64,000 bases of DNA, taken from assembly GCA_020809705.1 (NCBI GenBank), contig CP085829.1, positions 5,952,001-6,016,000 on the forward strand, read 5' to 3'. Each line of letters begins with the position of its first letter. Position 1 is the first letter of the stretch. Below are positions 12,861 to 25,811 of the stretch, piece after piece. The DNA is from Calonectria ilicicola. Taxonomy: Eukaryota > Ascomycota > Sordariomycetes > Hypocreales > Nectriaceae. A program made the translations under genes and the position numbers. Below the pieces are notes generated by a model. It had not been told where the DNA came from. It saw only the letters and a list, made by a program, of their open reading frames with translations, and ran no database searches.

Positions 12861-13597
12861 GGTGGTAGATGGTAGTTGGGTTTGAGTTGAGGGGGAGAAG
12901 AAAAGAACAAGGGAGGATACAGGAGACAATGTCTTTGATGCCCGTAAATGGATCTGGGCCTGGATCAGGGTTAGGATTCGGATTCGATTTCTTAGGAATC
13001 GTCGACTCGCGAGTGGCGCGTGTAGCAAGTGGCGGGCAATTCCTAAATTCAGAGCTCCAACAGTGGCGCGGCCGCTAATCGATAAGTGCGGGAGCTGGAA
13101 GGGTGTCCCCACAGTGCGGAAGATCCACCGCCCCACGTGAAACACTCGCATAAGACGACGATTTGGAGATACCCCTGGCAATTGACACTGTGCAGATACA
13201 TGCAGGTTTCCTAGTGGCCATACCCTCTCCGCCAAAGTTCCTAAATCCCCAATTTAACCTCCGCCTGACCAAGCAACCGCGGATTTCAACATCAACAAGG
13301 TGCCATGCGCACATAGTCGATGAGCGCAACTGTGGTACCTGGTTGAGGGCGACTCTTCTTTATAAATTAGCGACCAGGCGCAGCCCATAAACTCCTGCCC
13401 GTCGCCCTCTGTCCTGCGTCAAGACACGGACGAACACGACCACCGACACGGCCAGCTCATAACTGGCCGACCCGCAGCCTTAGCCTCAGCCTCGACCTCG
13501 ACTTGGCCCAAATCTCGATCCCGACCGACACGAGCGCGCACCTCGCGACTGGTACATGCAACCCTGATAGTTCGGCCACCAGTGCCGTACGGGGAGG
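12861..13597. other. Divergent promoter region of rtf2 and tor
   Basis: 737 bp between the two start codons. Contains C/T-rich and GAC/CGAC-rich tracts near the tor start (13430-13520). No extra gene is supported; a putative open frame overlapping the rtf2 5' flank is not conserved-looking. Confidence 0.5.
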
Positions 13598-16500
13598 ATG
13601 GCGCAACAACAGCAGGTCGCCTTGGAGCGGCTCGACTACATTACTCGAGGCCTGCGTTCGCGGTATGCCTTTGTTTTTGATGGATATGCCCCTGCCGGCC
13701 GCTAACTGTCGACAGAACCTCCGATGATGTGCGTAAACGCTCGGCGATGCAGCTCCGGGAGCTGGTCGTCGTATGCCATCGAGGTAGGCATCAGAGTGCC
13801 CCCCATTACCGCCCCAAGCTGACTCGAGATGATAGACCTGAGCCCCGAGCAATTCATGGCCTTTTACAACACCGTCAACAACAAGATTACCCAACTCATC
13901 ACCCATGGAGGCGATTCTTACGAGCGACTGGGCGGCATCTACGCCCTAGATGCACTAATCGACTTTGATGGCGTCGATGTCGCTCTCAAGTATACCCGTT
14001 TCACCCAGAACCTCAAAACCATCTTGCGGGGGAAGGACATCAACCCCATGCAGCCTGCTGCCATAGCCCTTGGAAAGCTGTGTCGACCCGGAGGTGCATT
14101 AATATCCGATATGGTCGACTCCGAGGTGAATACCGCTCTCGAATGGCTTCAGAACGACCGAGTCGAAGAACGAAGATATAGTGCTGTCCTTGTCTTACGA
14201 GAACTCGCTCGGAATGCTCCGACCTTGATGTATCAGTACATCCCAACAATCTTCGACTGGATCTGGATTGGATTACGAGACACTAGGCAGCTCATTCGTG
14301 CGACTTCGGCTGAAACTGTTAGTGCCTGCTTCCGAATCCTCCGCGAGCGAGACCAGGAGATGAAGCAGATTTGGATGAGCAAAATCTACAACGAGTCAAA
14401 GCAGGGGCTCAAGGTCAATACTGTGGAATCTATCCATGGATCATTGCTGGTTCTCAAGGAGCTCCTTGAGCAGGGTGCCATGTACATGCAGGAGCACTAC
14501 CAGCAAGCCTGCGAGATTGTTTTTAAGCACAAGGACCATCGGGACCCTACCATCAGAAAGACTGTTGTGCTCCTGATTCCCGATCTGGCCAGCTACTCGC
14601 CAGCTGATTTTGCCAATGCCTGGCTGCACAAGTTCATGGTGTACTTGTCTGGCATGTTGAAAAAGGACAAGGAGCGTAACGATGCTTTCTTGGCCATTGG
14701 AAACATTGCTAATTCCGTAAAGAGTGCCATTGCTCCATATCTGGATGGCGTTCTTATATATGTGAGAGAAGGTCTGAGCATCCAATCCCGTAAGAGAGGA
14801 TCGGTGGACCCAGTCTTCGACTGCATCAGCCGTCTTGCTGTGGCCGTTGGCCAGACTCTCAGCAAGTACATGGAGGCTTTGCTGGATCCCATCTTCGCAT
14901 GCGATTTGACCCCAAAGCTGACACAGGCCTTGGTTGATATGGCCTTTTACATCCCCCCCGTAAAGCCAACCATCCAAGAACGATTGCTTGACATGTTGAG
15001 CATTGTCCTTTGTGGTGAGCCATTCAAGCCGCTTGGTGCACCACAGCCCAACACCTTAAATTCCGTACCCATCATTGCAAAGGATGCCAAAGATCCCCAG
15101 GCTTATGAGCACCGAAAATCCGAGGTCAAGTTGGCCCTCAACACCTTAGGCAGCTTCGACTTTTCTGGCCATGTTCTTAATGAATTTGTCCGTGATGTCG
15201 CTATCAAGTATGTTGAGGATGAGGATCCAGAAATCCGAGAGGCAGCTGCCCTAACCTGTTGTCAACTCTATGTCCGTGACCCCATCGTCAATCAGACTAG
15301 CTACCATGCCCTCCAAGTTGTTGGTGACGTGATTGAGAAGCTGCTCACTGTTGGTGTGTCTGATCCTGAACCAAACATTCGACGCACCGTCTTGGCCGCT
15401 CTTGACGAGCGCTTTGACCGACATTTGGCTAAGGCTGAAAATATCCGCATCCTTTTCTTCGCCCTAAACGATGAGATCTTCTCTATTAGAGAAGTGGCTA
15501 TTTCGATTATTGGTCGATTGGCAAGATTCAACCCCGCCTATGTCATTCCTTCACTACGCAAGACTCTGATTCAGATGCTTACTGAGCTCGAATTTTCTGA
15601 TGTTGCGCGAAACAAGGAAGAGAGCGCCAAGTTGCTGAGCCTTTTGGTGCAGAATGCACAGGGCCTCATCAAACCCTACGTCGAGCCCATGATTTCAGTC
15701 TTGCTACCAAAGGCCAACGATCCAAGCCCCTCCGTGGCCGCCACCATTTTGAAGGCGATAGGAGAGCTTGCGACGGTGGGCGGAGAGGATATGCTTCCCT
15801 ATAAGGACAAACTCATGCCACTCATCATCGATGCTCTGCAGGATCAGAGTTCAAACTCAAAGCGGGAGGCTGCACTCCATGCTCTGGGCCAGCTTGCGAG
15901 CAACTCCGGATACGTCATTGAACCATATCTCGAGTACCCGCAGCTTCTTGAGATTCTTCAGGGGATCATCCGAACCGAGGGGCAGAGAGTACCACTTAGA
16001 CAGGAAACCATCAAGCTCATGGGTATCCTAGGTGCCTTAGACCCCTATAAACACCAGCAAGTTGAAGAGCGGACGCCCGAGGTTCAGCGTCGTGTTGAGT
16101 CGAACCAACTGACGGACATTTCTCTCATGATGACTGGCCTGACACCTTCAAACAAGGAGTACTTCCCCACAGTTGTCATTAACGCCCTCCTCCAGATTTT
16201 GAAGGATCCTTCCCTAGTTCAACACCATGCTGCGGTTATCGAGGCAATCATGAACATTTTCCGCACTCTGGGATTGGAGTGTGTTTCTTTCCTCGACAGA
16301 ATTGTCCCTGCCTTCTTGCTTGTAATCCGATCATCTACATCCACCCGATTGGAGTCCTACTTTAACCAGCTCGCCACCCTTGTCAGTATCGTGCGACAGC
16401 ACATTCGAAACTACCTGCCAGAGATTGTCGAGATTTTGCAAGAATACTGGCACACCTCCCCATCCCTCCAAACCACTATCCTATCCCTCGTAGAGGCCAT

Positions 16501-19500
16501 TTCAAGGTCACTGGAGGGAGAGTTCAAAATCTACCTTGCCGGGCTTCTTCCTCTGATGCTCGGTGTCCTCGACAAAGATGCTTCAACTAAGAGGACGCCT
16601 TCCGAACGAGTGTTGCATGCATTCTTGGTTTTTGGGGCAAGCGCTGAGGAGTATATGCACCTGATTATTCCTGGCATTGTGCGTACCTTTGAGAAACAAG
16701 GTCAGCCAACATTGATCAGGAAGCTGGCCATTGACACTATTGGGAAGATCTCGCGCCAAGTTAACCTGAATGATTATGCTGCTAAGATCATACACCCGCT
16801 CACTAGAGTGTTGGATATGGGAGAGAATACGCTCCGAATCGCCGCCTTGGATACTTTATGTGCTCTGATCCAGCAGTTGGGTAAAGACTACTTGCATTTT
16901 ATGGGCACTGTCAATAAGACAATCAACCTGCACCAGATCCAACATTCCAACTACGAACTTCTCGTTAGTAAACTTCAAAAGGGCGAGGTTCTACCCCAGG
17001 ACCTCAGCTCTGAGAACCGGTTTATGGATGGATCCGATGACGCTGCCTTTGCGGACCAAGCAACCAAGAAGCTTGAGATGAATGCTATTCACCTTAAGGC
17101 TGCTTGGGACACCAAGGGCAAATCCACCAAGGAAGATTGGCAAGAGTGGCTGCGAAGGTTCAGCACTACTCTTCTCACCGAGTCCCCTAATCATGCACTC
17201 CGAGCCTGTGCTAGCCTCGCCAGCGTGTATCTGCCACTGGCCCGCGAGTTGTTCAATTCTGCGTTCGTCTCGTGCTGGAGTGAGCTGTACGAGCAATTTC
17301 AGGATGAACTCATTCAGAACATTGAAAGCGCTATCAAGTCAGAGAACGTACCCCCGGATCTGCTTGGTCTGTTGCTCAACCTTGCCGAGTTCATGGAGCA
17401 CGACGACAAGGCTCTGCCTATTGACATCCGCGTTCTCGGCAGAGAAGCTGCCCGCTGCCACGCCTATGCCAAAGCCCTGCATTACAAGGAGCTCGAATTT
17501 CTCCAGGACCAGAGCAGTGGTGCCGTTGAAGCACTGATTGTCATCAACAACCAACTCCAGCAGTCAGATGCTGCCATCGGTATCTTGCGCAAGGCTCAAC
17601 TCTATAAGGAGGGCATCCAGTTGCGCGAGACTTGGTTCGAGAAGTTGGAGCGCTGGGAAGAAGCGTTGGCCTTCTACCAGAAGCGAGAATCAGAGGTGCC
17701 TGATGACCAGCCTGTTCCCGTAGATATTGTCATGGGTAAAATGCGTTGTTTGCATGCACTGAGCGAGTGGGAAGCCCTTGCTGGCTTGACTGGTAGCACC
17801 TGGGCCAACTCGGCTCCAGAGGTTCAACGAATGATTGCACCTCTGGCCACAGCTGCTGCATGGGGCTTGGGCAAGTGGGATTCCATGGACAACTACCTCT
17901 CATCACTCAAGAGATATTCACCAGACCGATCGTTCTTTGGTGCCATTCTGGCGCTTCACCGCAACCAGTTCCGTGAGGCATTGGCTTGTGTGCAGCAGGC
18001 TCGAGAAGGTCTTGATACCGAGCTGAGTGCTCTTGTGAGCGAATCCTATAACCGAGCATACCAGGTTGTCGTACGTGTTCAGATGTTGGCTGAGTTGGAA
18101 GAACTCATCGTCTACAAGCAGTGTGACGAAAAGAAACAGTCTATGATGCGACGAACATGGGAGACTCGATTGAAGGGTTGCCAGAGGAATGTCGAGGTTT
18201 GGCACCGCATGCTCCGACTTCGCGCACTTGTCATCTCCCCTGCTGAGAACATGCACATGTGGATTAAATTTGCAAACCTCTGCCGCAAGTCTGGCCGCAT
18301 GGGCTTGGCAGAAAAGTCACTGAAGCAGCTCATCGGCATCGAGGCTCCGTTGGAGACCATGATTCCTTACTGGGCTGACAGGCAGAATGGCCCTGGACCT
18401 GGACCTCGCAGCACCCCTGCTCAGGTCATCTACGCTGTGCTTAAGTACGAATGGGAGCTTGGCCAGCAGCCTAATCTGCGAAATTCTGGTGTCGCTGAAA
18501 AGACTCTCTACTGCCTCCGGAAGTTCACAAACGACACGGCTCATCGCTTGGATGTGGCCAAGGCACACCTCACTGCCCAAGCTGGCAATGACATGAGCCT
18601 GCCCACCGAATATGGCTTCCAGAACCAGATGGATCCATCCTTGATGAGCCCACAGACACAGCGGGCCTTGTATGACCAGACAGTGCTCCTTGCCAAGTGT
18701 TATCTGCGCCAGGGCGAGTGGTTGATTGCGCTGAACAAGGACGACTGGCAATACACCCAGGTGCAAGACATTCTGACCTCGTACTCGCAGGCAACTAAGT
18801 ATAACCCCCGATGGTACAAGGCATGGCACGCATGGGCCCTGGCCAACTTTGAGATTGTCCAGGCACTTGCGGCTAGGAATGAGGGCCACATGACCCGAGC
18901 TGATCAATCCATGATTATTGACCACGTTGTCCCTGCCGTCAAGGGCTTCTTCAAGTCGATTGCGTTGTCCGCTGGCAGCTCTCTCCAAGATACGCTCCGT
19001 CTCCTCACTCTTTGGTTCACCCATGGTGGCAGCGCGGAGGTCAACGCAGCAGTCACCGAAGGCTTCGCCAACGTCAGCGTTGATACTTGGCTCGAAGTCA
19101 TTCCACAGCTTATTGCTAGAATCAATCAGCCCAACAAACGAGTACAGCAGTCAGTGCACAACCTTCTCGCAGATGTTGGAAGGGCGCACCCTCAAGCTCT
19201 CGTGTATCCCCTCACGGTTGCCATGAAATCATGGCAAAACAGCCGACGATCAAGGTCCGCTGCGCAGATCATGGATAGTATGCGACAGCATAGCGCGAAC
19301 CTCGTTGCCCAGGCTGATACGGTTAGTCATGAGCTGATCCGAGTCGCGGTGCTTTGGCATGAGCTTTGGCATGAAGGACTGGAAGAAGCCTCGCGTCTGT
19401 ACTTTGGTGACCACAATATTGAAGGAATGTTTGCGACGCTGGAGCCCCTCCATGACCTTCTGGAGCGCGGACCGGAGACCCTTAGAGAGATTTCCTTTGC

Positions 19501-21052
19501 GCAGGCGTTCGGCAGGGATCTCAAAGAAGCACAGGACTGGTGTCGCCAGTACGAGACCAGCCAGGACGTCAACGACCTTAACCAAGCTTGGGATTTGTAT
19601 TATCAAGTCTTTAGAAGGATCTCGAGGCAGCTTCCCCAGGTCACGACTTTAGAACTGACATACTGCTCCCCCAAGCTCCTCAGCGCCAAGAGCTTGGACC
19701 TGGCAGTTCCCGGAACGTACAAGAGCGGGCAGCCAATTGTTGGAATCATGTCCTTTGAGACGACATTTAGTGTTATCAACTCAAAGCAGAGACCTAGGAA
19801 GCTCAACATCAATGGCAGCGACGGAAAATCGTACGCCTTCCTGCTCAAGGGTCATGAGGATATCCGACAAGATGAACGTGTCATGCAGCTGTTTGGTCTC
19901 TGCAACACCCTCCTTGCCAATGACTCGGAATGTTACAAGAGACACCTCAACATCCAGCGATATCCCGCCATTCCTCTGTCCCAGAATTCCGGTCTGCTCG
20001 GCTGGGTGCCGAACAGTGATACCCTTCACGTGCTTATCCGAGAGTATCGCGAAAGCCGCAAGATTCTCCTTAACATTGAGCATCGCATCATGCTTCAGAT
20101 GGCTCCCGACTATGATAACCTCACGTTGATGCAAAAGGTCGAAGTGTTCGGATATGCCCTCGACAACACTACAGGCCAAGACTTGTACCGTGTCCTGTGG
20201 CTCAAATCCAAATCGTCCGAGGCTTGGCTGGAACGACGTACCAACTACACTAGGTCACTTGGCGTCATGTCCATGGTAGGCTACATTCTGGGCTTGGGTG
20301 ATCGCCACCCTAGTAACTTGATGCTTGACCGAGTCACTGGCAAGATCATTCACATTGATTTCGGTGACTGTTTCGAAGTTGCCATGAAGCGAGAGAAGTA
20401 TCCTGAGCGGGTTCCATTTAGATTGACCCGCATGCTCACCTACGCCATGGAGGTTAGCAATATTGAGGGCAGCTTCAGAATCACATGTGAGAATGTCATG
20501 AGAGTTTTGAGGGACAACAAGGAGAGTGTCATGGCTGTTTTAGAAGCGGTAAGTATCGTCCACCGAGGTGTTTTTTCAGTTTGGCATAGTTACTGACATT
20601 GCATGTAGTTTATCCATGACCCCTTGCTCACATGGCGACTGACCAATGCGGCGTCGCCCACGGGGCCCAACTTTAGGTCTGATCGCGAATCAGCATTGGC
20701 TGGGCCAGGCGCACAGCGGGCCAGACGCCAATCCATCTTGGACAGCGATATTGCGCCCTCGGAGCTGCTCAACGCCGCTGCTGAGCCATCGGCGCCACCT
20801 ACTCGCAGCCGGGCTCGCACCAACAGCTCGGCTGCTCAGGACGGCAACATGGTCAACGGTGCTCAAGAAGTGGAGAGCCAGAACGCGCGTGCCCTCGAGG
20901 TGCTAGACCGCGTGGCACAGAAGCTGACGGGCCGCGATTTTAAGAACAACGAAGAGCTCGACGTTATCAACCAGGTCAACAAGCTCATCATGGAGGCTAC
21001 CAAACTTGAAAATCTATGTCAGCACTACATAGGATGGTGCAGTTTCTGGTAA
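13598..21052 (+). CDS. tor: Target of rapamycin (TOR) PIKK-family kinase
   Basis: Master growth kinase of TORC1/TORC2, 2429 aa. Exons 13598-13662, 13716-13783, 13836-20548 and 20609-21052; introns of 53, 52 and 60 nt. The first two exons encode [20 protein letters not shown] and the link [16 protein letters not shown], so the ATG inside exon 3 at 13829 is not the start. HEAT repeats fill roughly residues 1-1200, the FAT domain follows, and the FRB domain is around 1880-1980 ([19 protein letters not shown]). The kinase has D2200 in GDRHPSNL and the DFG Asp 2219 in HIDFGDCFE. The last exon carries the FATC end, closing with HYIGWCSFW. The FRB Ser1897 is the residue whose change gives rapamycin resistance in yeast, so binding of FKBP12-rapamycin is expected to be kept. 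Confidence 0.97.
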
Positions 21053-21680
21053 ATTGGTTTCAAGCCCAAGAGTAGAAAAGGGATGAGCCGGGGCGTTATG
21101 AAGCAGAAGGGGTTACATAACACGTCAATGTTCAAGTCGGGACTGTTTGTTTGTTTGCTGTGGCACAGTCGTAAACTAGGCAATGTGCGAAAAGGTAGCA
21201 AGCGAGACAGGGTCGTGTAGGCGCCATATTTTTGAAACGACGCAGAGGCATTGTGCTCAATTAGAAGACCAGACAGATTAGCACTGCGCGGAGTTGGGGA
21301 GAGGACTGGTTGCTAATGTCCAATGATTTTGGGATGAGGGACTTTGTATGCGAGGCGAGTCGAGGGTTGGTCGGTTTGGAATTCATTCATGTATTTATAG
21401 TAGGGAAGGAGGTTGTTAATGATACAGAAGGATTTTGACGAAAAAAAAAATCGAGTGTTTGGATTTACGATTGGTGTGCACAAGGAAACTGTGTGATGCA
21501 TCCATCATCTTGGATTGGTTTATTGATCAAGTTATAACAAAACAGGGTCCGGCATGTTTCCTCTATCTTTTGGGGCCATGTCGGTTTGGGTCTTTTGGCA
21601 AGACAAATTCGCTCACAACGCTACTACTGCTATTCTAGATTCATCATCTACCTCCCATTTGTATCTTCACCTATGACAGT
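21053..21680. other. Convergent intergenic spacer, no gene seen
   Basis: Holds the 3' UTRs of tor (plus) and the glucosidase II beta gene (minus). No coding exon or RNA gene recognised. Confidence 0.5.
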
Positions 21681-23506
21681 TCATAGCTCATCGTGACCAG
21701 CGGTGGCGGCAGCAGCAGCGGACCTGACGTCGCCGCAAGCAGCCGGGGTGCCAACCTCCATCTTGTAGACGCACTTCTCGGCCTCGGCGACGCGCCACAG
21801 CTCCTCCGTCTCGGCGCAGCCCAGCCAGACGTCGGTGCGGCGGTTGGGACCGTTCCAGCAGCCCTGGCCGTTCTCGTAGCGCAGCACCATGCGCTCGCCC
21901 TTGCCTAGGCTCTTGCCGTCGAGGCGCTCCTCGTCGTCGGCAACCTCGATGTCGATGCGGTTAAAGTGGCCCATGACGGTGTTACCGTGGCCCTTCTTGG
22001 ACTTTTGCTTGGTCTGGTCCAGCCAACAGAGCTCGTATGTGTACTCGCCAGCTTCGGTGCTGACACACTTGCTCTTGAGGGCACGGAAGATGTCCTCAGG
22101 GCCGTAGTTCTTGTTGAGGTCATCAGTTTCAGACTCGAGAGATCGGTTCTTCTTCTCGAGATCCTTGTTTGCGGACTCGTAGGCCTCGCGAGCCGACTTG
22201 GCGCGGGATGACTCGGTGCCAGGAGTCACGTTATCGGCGAGCACACCGTTCTCGATGAGCCACACACGGAAGCTGTCGATGGAGCCTTGGAGGAGGCTCC
22301 TGACGAACCCAGGGAGGTATGCCTCGATGCTGAAGACTAATGGGAAATTGACGTTAGTATGTGTGACATGGTTAGCAAGTATTAGGCCGAGAGATACTTA
22401 CGGATGTCAGTGTCAGATCCGTCACCACCCTCAAACTCCTTCCAGTTAATGCCATTGGTATCGCTGTCCTCCTTGAGAACGCTGGCAACGTCAATGTCGG
22501 ATTTGCGAGATCGTTGGGCAGCGTCGCTCTGCTGACGGGCAGAGTAGTCCTCAAAGGACTTGACGGCGGCCTTGACACCCTCGTCGTTGAAGTTGGGGTT
22601 GTACTCCTCCTTGAACTTACGGAGGATCTCTTCCAGCTCGTTGACCCGCTCGTTGAGCTCCTCCCGCTGCTCAAAGACATCGTCCAGAGCGGATCGCAGC
22701 TCACTGACGCGGGTCTTGGCGAGACCGAGGAGCACGCCCAGCTTTCCGCCGGTGCCCTCGCCACGGACGACCTTTCCTCTCTCTTCTTGCTCAATCTCTT
22801 TGAATCGCTGCTGTAGGCCGTCTCTCTTAGTCTCGAGGGCCTTGATCTCGTCCTTGATGGTGTTGATCTTGAGCTCGAGCTTTCGACGGATGTCCTTGGC
22901 CTCGGTGATCATGGCATTTCTCTTCTTGGCTGCACTCTCAATCTTCTTTCGCTTCTCGTCCTCTAGTCTTCGGTATTCCTTTCCAATGGCGGGGCATCGG
23001 TTCTCGCACTTAACGTTACCGCCATACTCCTCGGAGCCGTCGCAGCAGAGGTCGTAGTCGCAGACACCGTCATTGACGTAGAGGAAGGGCACGTAGCTGC
23101 CAATGTGGCCCTCGTTAGTGCACCAGAAACCGGGGAGGGCGTTGGTGGTCTTTGTGGTGCCCGAGGCAGAGCCGGGAAGTGGCTGCTCGGGGGACAGGAC
23201 GTCGAGGTGGGCGCAGGCGGCGGTGCCAGGTTCGTCTGATCCGTCGGGACAATCGCAGGTGTTGTCGTTGATCTGGTTCAGGCTGAGCTTGATGGCGGCA
23301 TTGGTGATGCAGGAGAATTCGTCCTTGCCCTGGTAGTGAGCAGCGACTTTTTGATGGGTTAGTTAACATGTGGTGTGGACTTGGTGGAAGAAGCTCTCTG
23401 GCTAGTACTCACAATCAGGGCCAACACCTCGCGGAAGACTGCCAGCAGCCGCCAGGGTAAAGGCGTAGATGGCGCTCAGTAGCGCCCAGGACGGTGGGTG
23501 CTGCAT
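21681..23506 (-). CDS. gtb1: Glucosidase II beta subunit (PRKCSH/Gtb1)
   Basis: Non-catalytic subunit of ER glucosidase II, which trims glucose from N-glycans during calnexin-cycle quality control; 564 aa. Exons 23506-23413, 23346-22402 and 22336-21681; introns of 66 and 65 nt. MQHPPSWALLSAIYAFTLAA is a signal peptide; RGVGPDF marks the mature N-terminus. Two LDL-receptor-class-A-like Cys/Asp clusters follow (NTCDCPDGSDE and DGVCDYDLCCDGSEE), then a long Glu/Lys coiled coil (about 150-300), then the mannose-6-phosphate-receptor-homology domain with paired cysteines (ELCWLDQ, GQGCWNGP, WLGCAE). The protein ends in HDEL, the ER retrieval signal. Start chosen because it is the only ATG giving a signal peptide. 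Confidence 0.95.
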
Positions 23507-24309
23507 TGTGAGTCTGTGGTTGCGAGGTTGTGCATGCACGACACTCTGTCGTCGTTGGAGGGAGGAGGAGGCTTGGTGGTTGATAGAGTTGGAGCCAGGT
23601 CACCATCATCGGGAGCTTACTGCAGCTACGACAGGGGTGTGCGTGGCGGCCCTGGCGTCCCCGGCGCCTGCTGTGGGGAGCCTGCCCGACTGTTTCAGGG
23701 GTTGAACGCGCTAAACTCCAGCGGGATTCCTCACCACAGTACAGCAGTCTGCCGGTCAAGGCATGCGGCGTGTGGATTGTTGGAGTAAGTCGTCGTCGGC
23801 CTGGGCAGTAAATAAATAAATAAATAGCACTTTATTTAGTCTCATATGGAATAATCTAATACAATATCATTTATTTATTTTTGCGAGAATAATTGAATCA
23901 ATCAGCTAGTTCATGTTCATTCCAATTCATCTAACAATGCCTGCTTATCGATCCGATGCGATTTTCTTCATCCGTTGACCATTCATTTTCATTCCACTCC
24001 CAGCACCGCTCATGATGCTCCAATCAACGGTCCACTTCCCTCACCGCCTGCCCAATCCAGACCAAGCCACAAGTTATGACTCTCCAGGACAAGGCGGGGG
24101 GGGGGAAGAAAAAAAATTACCCCTCCATCACCACCAACGTAAATAAATACGTTTCTGTGACGCAAAAGAGGAACATTGTCTTACGGGAGAGTTTTCGGTA
24201 TCCTTTCTCTCCTGTTTATACAAGACACTTCTTTTTCTTTTTTCTTTTTGTTGCCTCTAGTTTTCTATCCCCGGTTCACCAGTTCATCCGACTGTCACCC
24301 ACACTCATC
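23507..24309. other. Divergent intergenic region, no gene seen
   Basis: About 800 bp between gtb1 and the GCIP-like gene. Holds TAAATAAATAAATAAATAG at 23811-23829 and a related ATTTATTTATTTTT tract at 23869-23882, which could pair as a weak inverted repeat. The plus-strand frame is open from 24076 but the first ATG giving a family-like start is at 24310. Confidence 0.45.
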
Positions 24310-25449
24310 ATGGCTCCAACCGACGCCGAGGCCCTCCAGGCCATGAACTCAATCGTTGAGACGGCTGCAACTCTCCTTCAGCAACTTCAAACTGTCCTAG
24401 CTACCATCCACAGAAGCCAAGAACCTCCTTCTTCCACCGAATCGAAAAATGCCGACTCTTCTTCCTCTCCCACGCCCACCGACATCAACCCCCTCGTCCT
24501 CACCCGCGACTCGGCTTCACTGATCAGAGCGCATGCGACTAAACTATCGCTCCTCATCATCAACGAACCCTTCACCCCGACCGCTATTTCTTCCGTCGTC
24601 CGAGAACTTGTCGCCGGCCCTATTCCTGGCCTTGCCTCAGCCCTCGAGGCTTGCGATGCCAAAATTTACACTTCTGTCCTCCGCCGTGAACTGGCATGGC
24701 GTGCCCAAAGAGTCTTTATCGAACTAGGCGGTCTTCTACAAAGAATCCCCAAAGACGGAAAAGTTCTTTCGGGTGAGAAAAAAGATGCTTTTGGCCCCAG
24801 TGGCAAGGGAAGTCTTGCCTCGACTGGTGTGCTATGGTCAGCTTGCGACGACCTCCTTGCCCTTTCCAACATGGGTGTTGGTGGCTTCTTTGTAAAAAAA
24901 GCAGAGCAGTGGAGGGATACTCTAAAAGATGTCATGGAGGAGTTGAAGGAATGGGGCGAGGAGGAGCCTGAGGAGGATGACGACGAAGACGACGACGAAG
25001 TAGATGGGCTCGCTGATCAACTATCCAAGCAAGACATGCTCGACGACCTCATGAATTCCCAAAATGCTATTCCACGCGACGATCCCGATGGTATTCGACC
25101 ACGCCTTGAATCCACCCTTAAGCGACTACGCATGGTTGTGCTCCTGTACCAGGCCATGTGCAAGCGCCGGTTCAAGAAGCTTCCACCTTTCCCACTAAGC
25201 GACGCCAGTTCTGATCTTCCCCGACGGCTTGACGAGACGGCAAAGGCCCTGCAGCAACTTCCCGATAAATTTGGGGATGTGGCTGCTGCGTTTTACGAGT
25301 TGGATCCTGAGGAGATTGACGAGGTCGCATCTAAGACCTTCTCGGATGCGTCTGATATGAGTGAGCTACTGAGCAAGACGTGGGATGGTTCGCGAGATGA
25401 GTTTACAGAATGGACGGAAAAGTTTCGATCTGAAGTTAAAAAGACATAG
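24310..25449 (+). CDS. GCIP/cyclin-D1-binding-protein-like protein
   Basis: Single exon, 379 aa, of the Grap2/cyclin-D-interacting (GCIP) family. Human CCNDBP1 binds cyclin D1 and bHLH proteins; fungal members are uncharacterised. The fold is all-helical: an N-terminal coiled helix (ALQAMNSIVETAATLLQQLQ), a conserved stretch with HATKLSLLI and LVAGPIPGLASALEACD, then VLWSACDDLLALSNMGVGGF. A strongly acidic linker of Glu/Asp (about 215-235) separates the C-terminal helices (RLESTLKRLRMVVLLYQAM). The frame is open 78 codons upstream, but those residues are low-complexity and lack a domain, so the ATG at 24310 after a pyrimidine-rich leader is preferred. It is the last conserved gene before the accessory island. 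Confidence 0.82.
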   Translation: MAPTDAEALQAMNSIVETAATLLQQLQTVLATIHRSQEPPSSTESKNADSSSSPTPTDINPLVLTRDSASLIRAHATKLSLLIINEPFTPTAISSVVRELVAGPIPGLASALEACDAKIYTSVLRRELAWRAQRVFIELGGLLQRIPKDGKVLSGEKKDAFGPSGKGSLASTGVLWSACDDLLALSNMGVGGFFVKKAEQWRDTLKDVMEELKEWGEEEPEEDDDEDDDEVDGLADQLSKQDMLDDLMNSQNAIPRDDPDGIRPRLESTLKRLRMVVLLYQAMCKRRFKKLPPFPLSDASSDLPRRLDETAKALQQLPDKFGDVAAAFYELDPEEIDEVASKTFSDASDMSELLSKTWDGSRDEFTEWTEKFRSEVKKT

Positions 25450-25811
25450 TCAAGAAATTTACATAAGAAATACGCTCAAACGACGACTGTTGTTAGCCTG
25501 CATGGGACCATGTAACCCACTCGAGGATGAAGTCTGTTAACTAGGAGTGATGAGCAATTAGAATTCTAGTGCCCACAAACTCTACGGTGTAATGGGTTGA
25601 AGGGTACCAAGGTTCATTTTTCAAGGTACAAATGAACCTGTTTGGCCTTTTCTTAATTTTTCTTTATATAACTCGGGACTGAATTTGCCTTGTTTAGAAT
25701 CTTTTCTCATGAGCCAAATCATCCTGCTCTGGCCTGCTTCCTCGTTTCCATCCACGTCTTCTTGGCCAGAATACCCCAACTGACAATTCCCCGCCACTCT
25801 CTCAGACGATC
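25450..25811. other. Intergenic, no gene seen
   Basis: 362 bp between the GCIP-like gene and the first F-box/LRR-like gene, same strand. It contains a TATATAA-like site near 25664-25671, a possible promoter element. Nothing else is supported. Confidence 0.4.

Noticed and set aside
13829..13840. ATG at 13829 as the TOR start
   Set aside because: The ATG lies in intron 2; the acceptor ATAG at 13832-13835 joins CATCGAG to ACCTGAGC and restores the conserved VVCHRDLSPEQF.
21889..23060. Plus-strand Leu/Ser-rich frames opposite gtb1
   Set aside because: Antisense shadows of the coiled-coil part of the glucosidase II beta gene.
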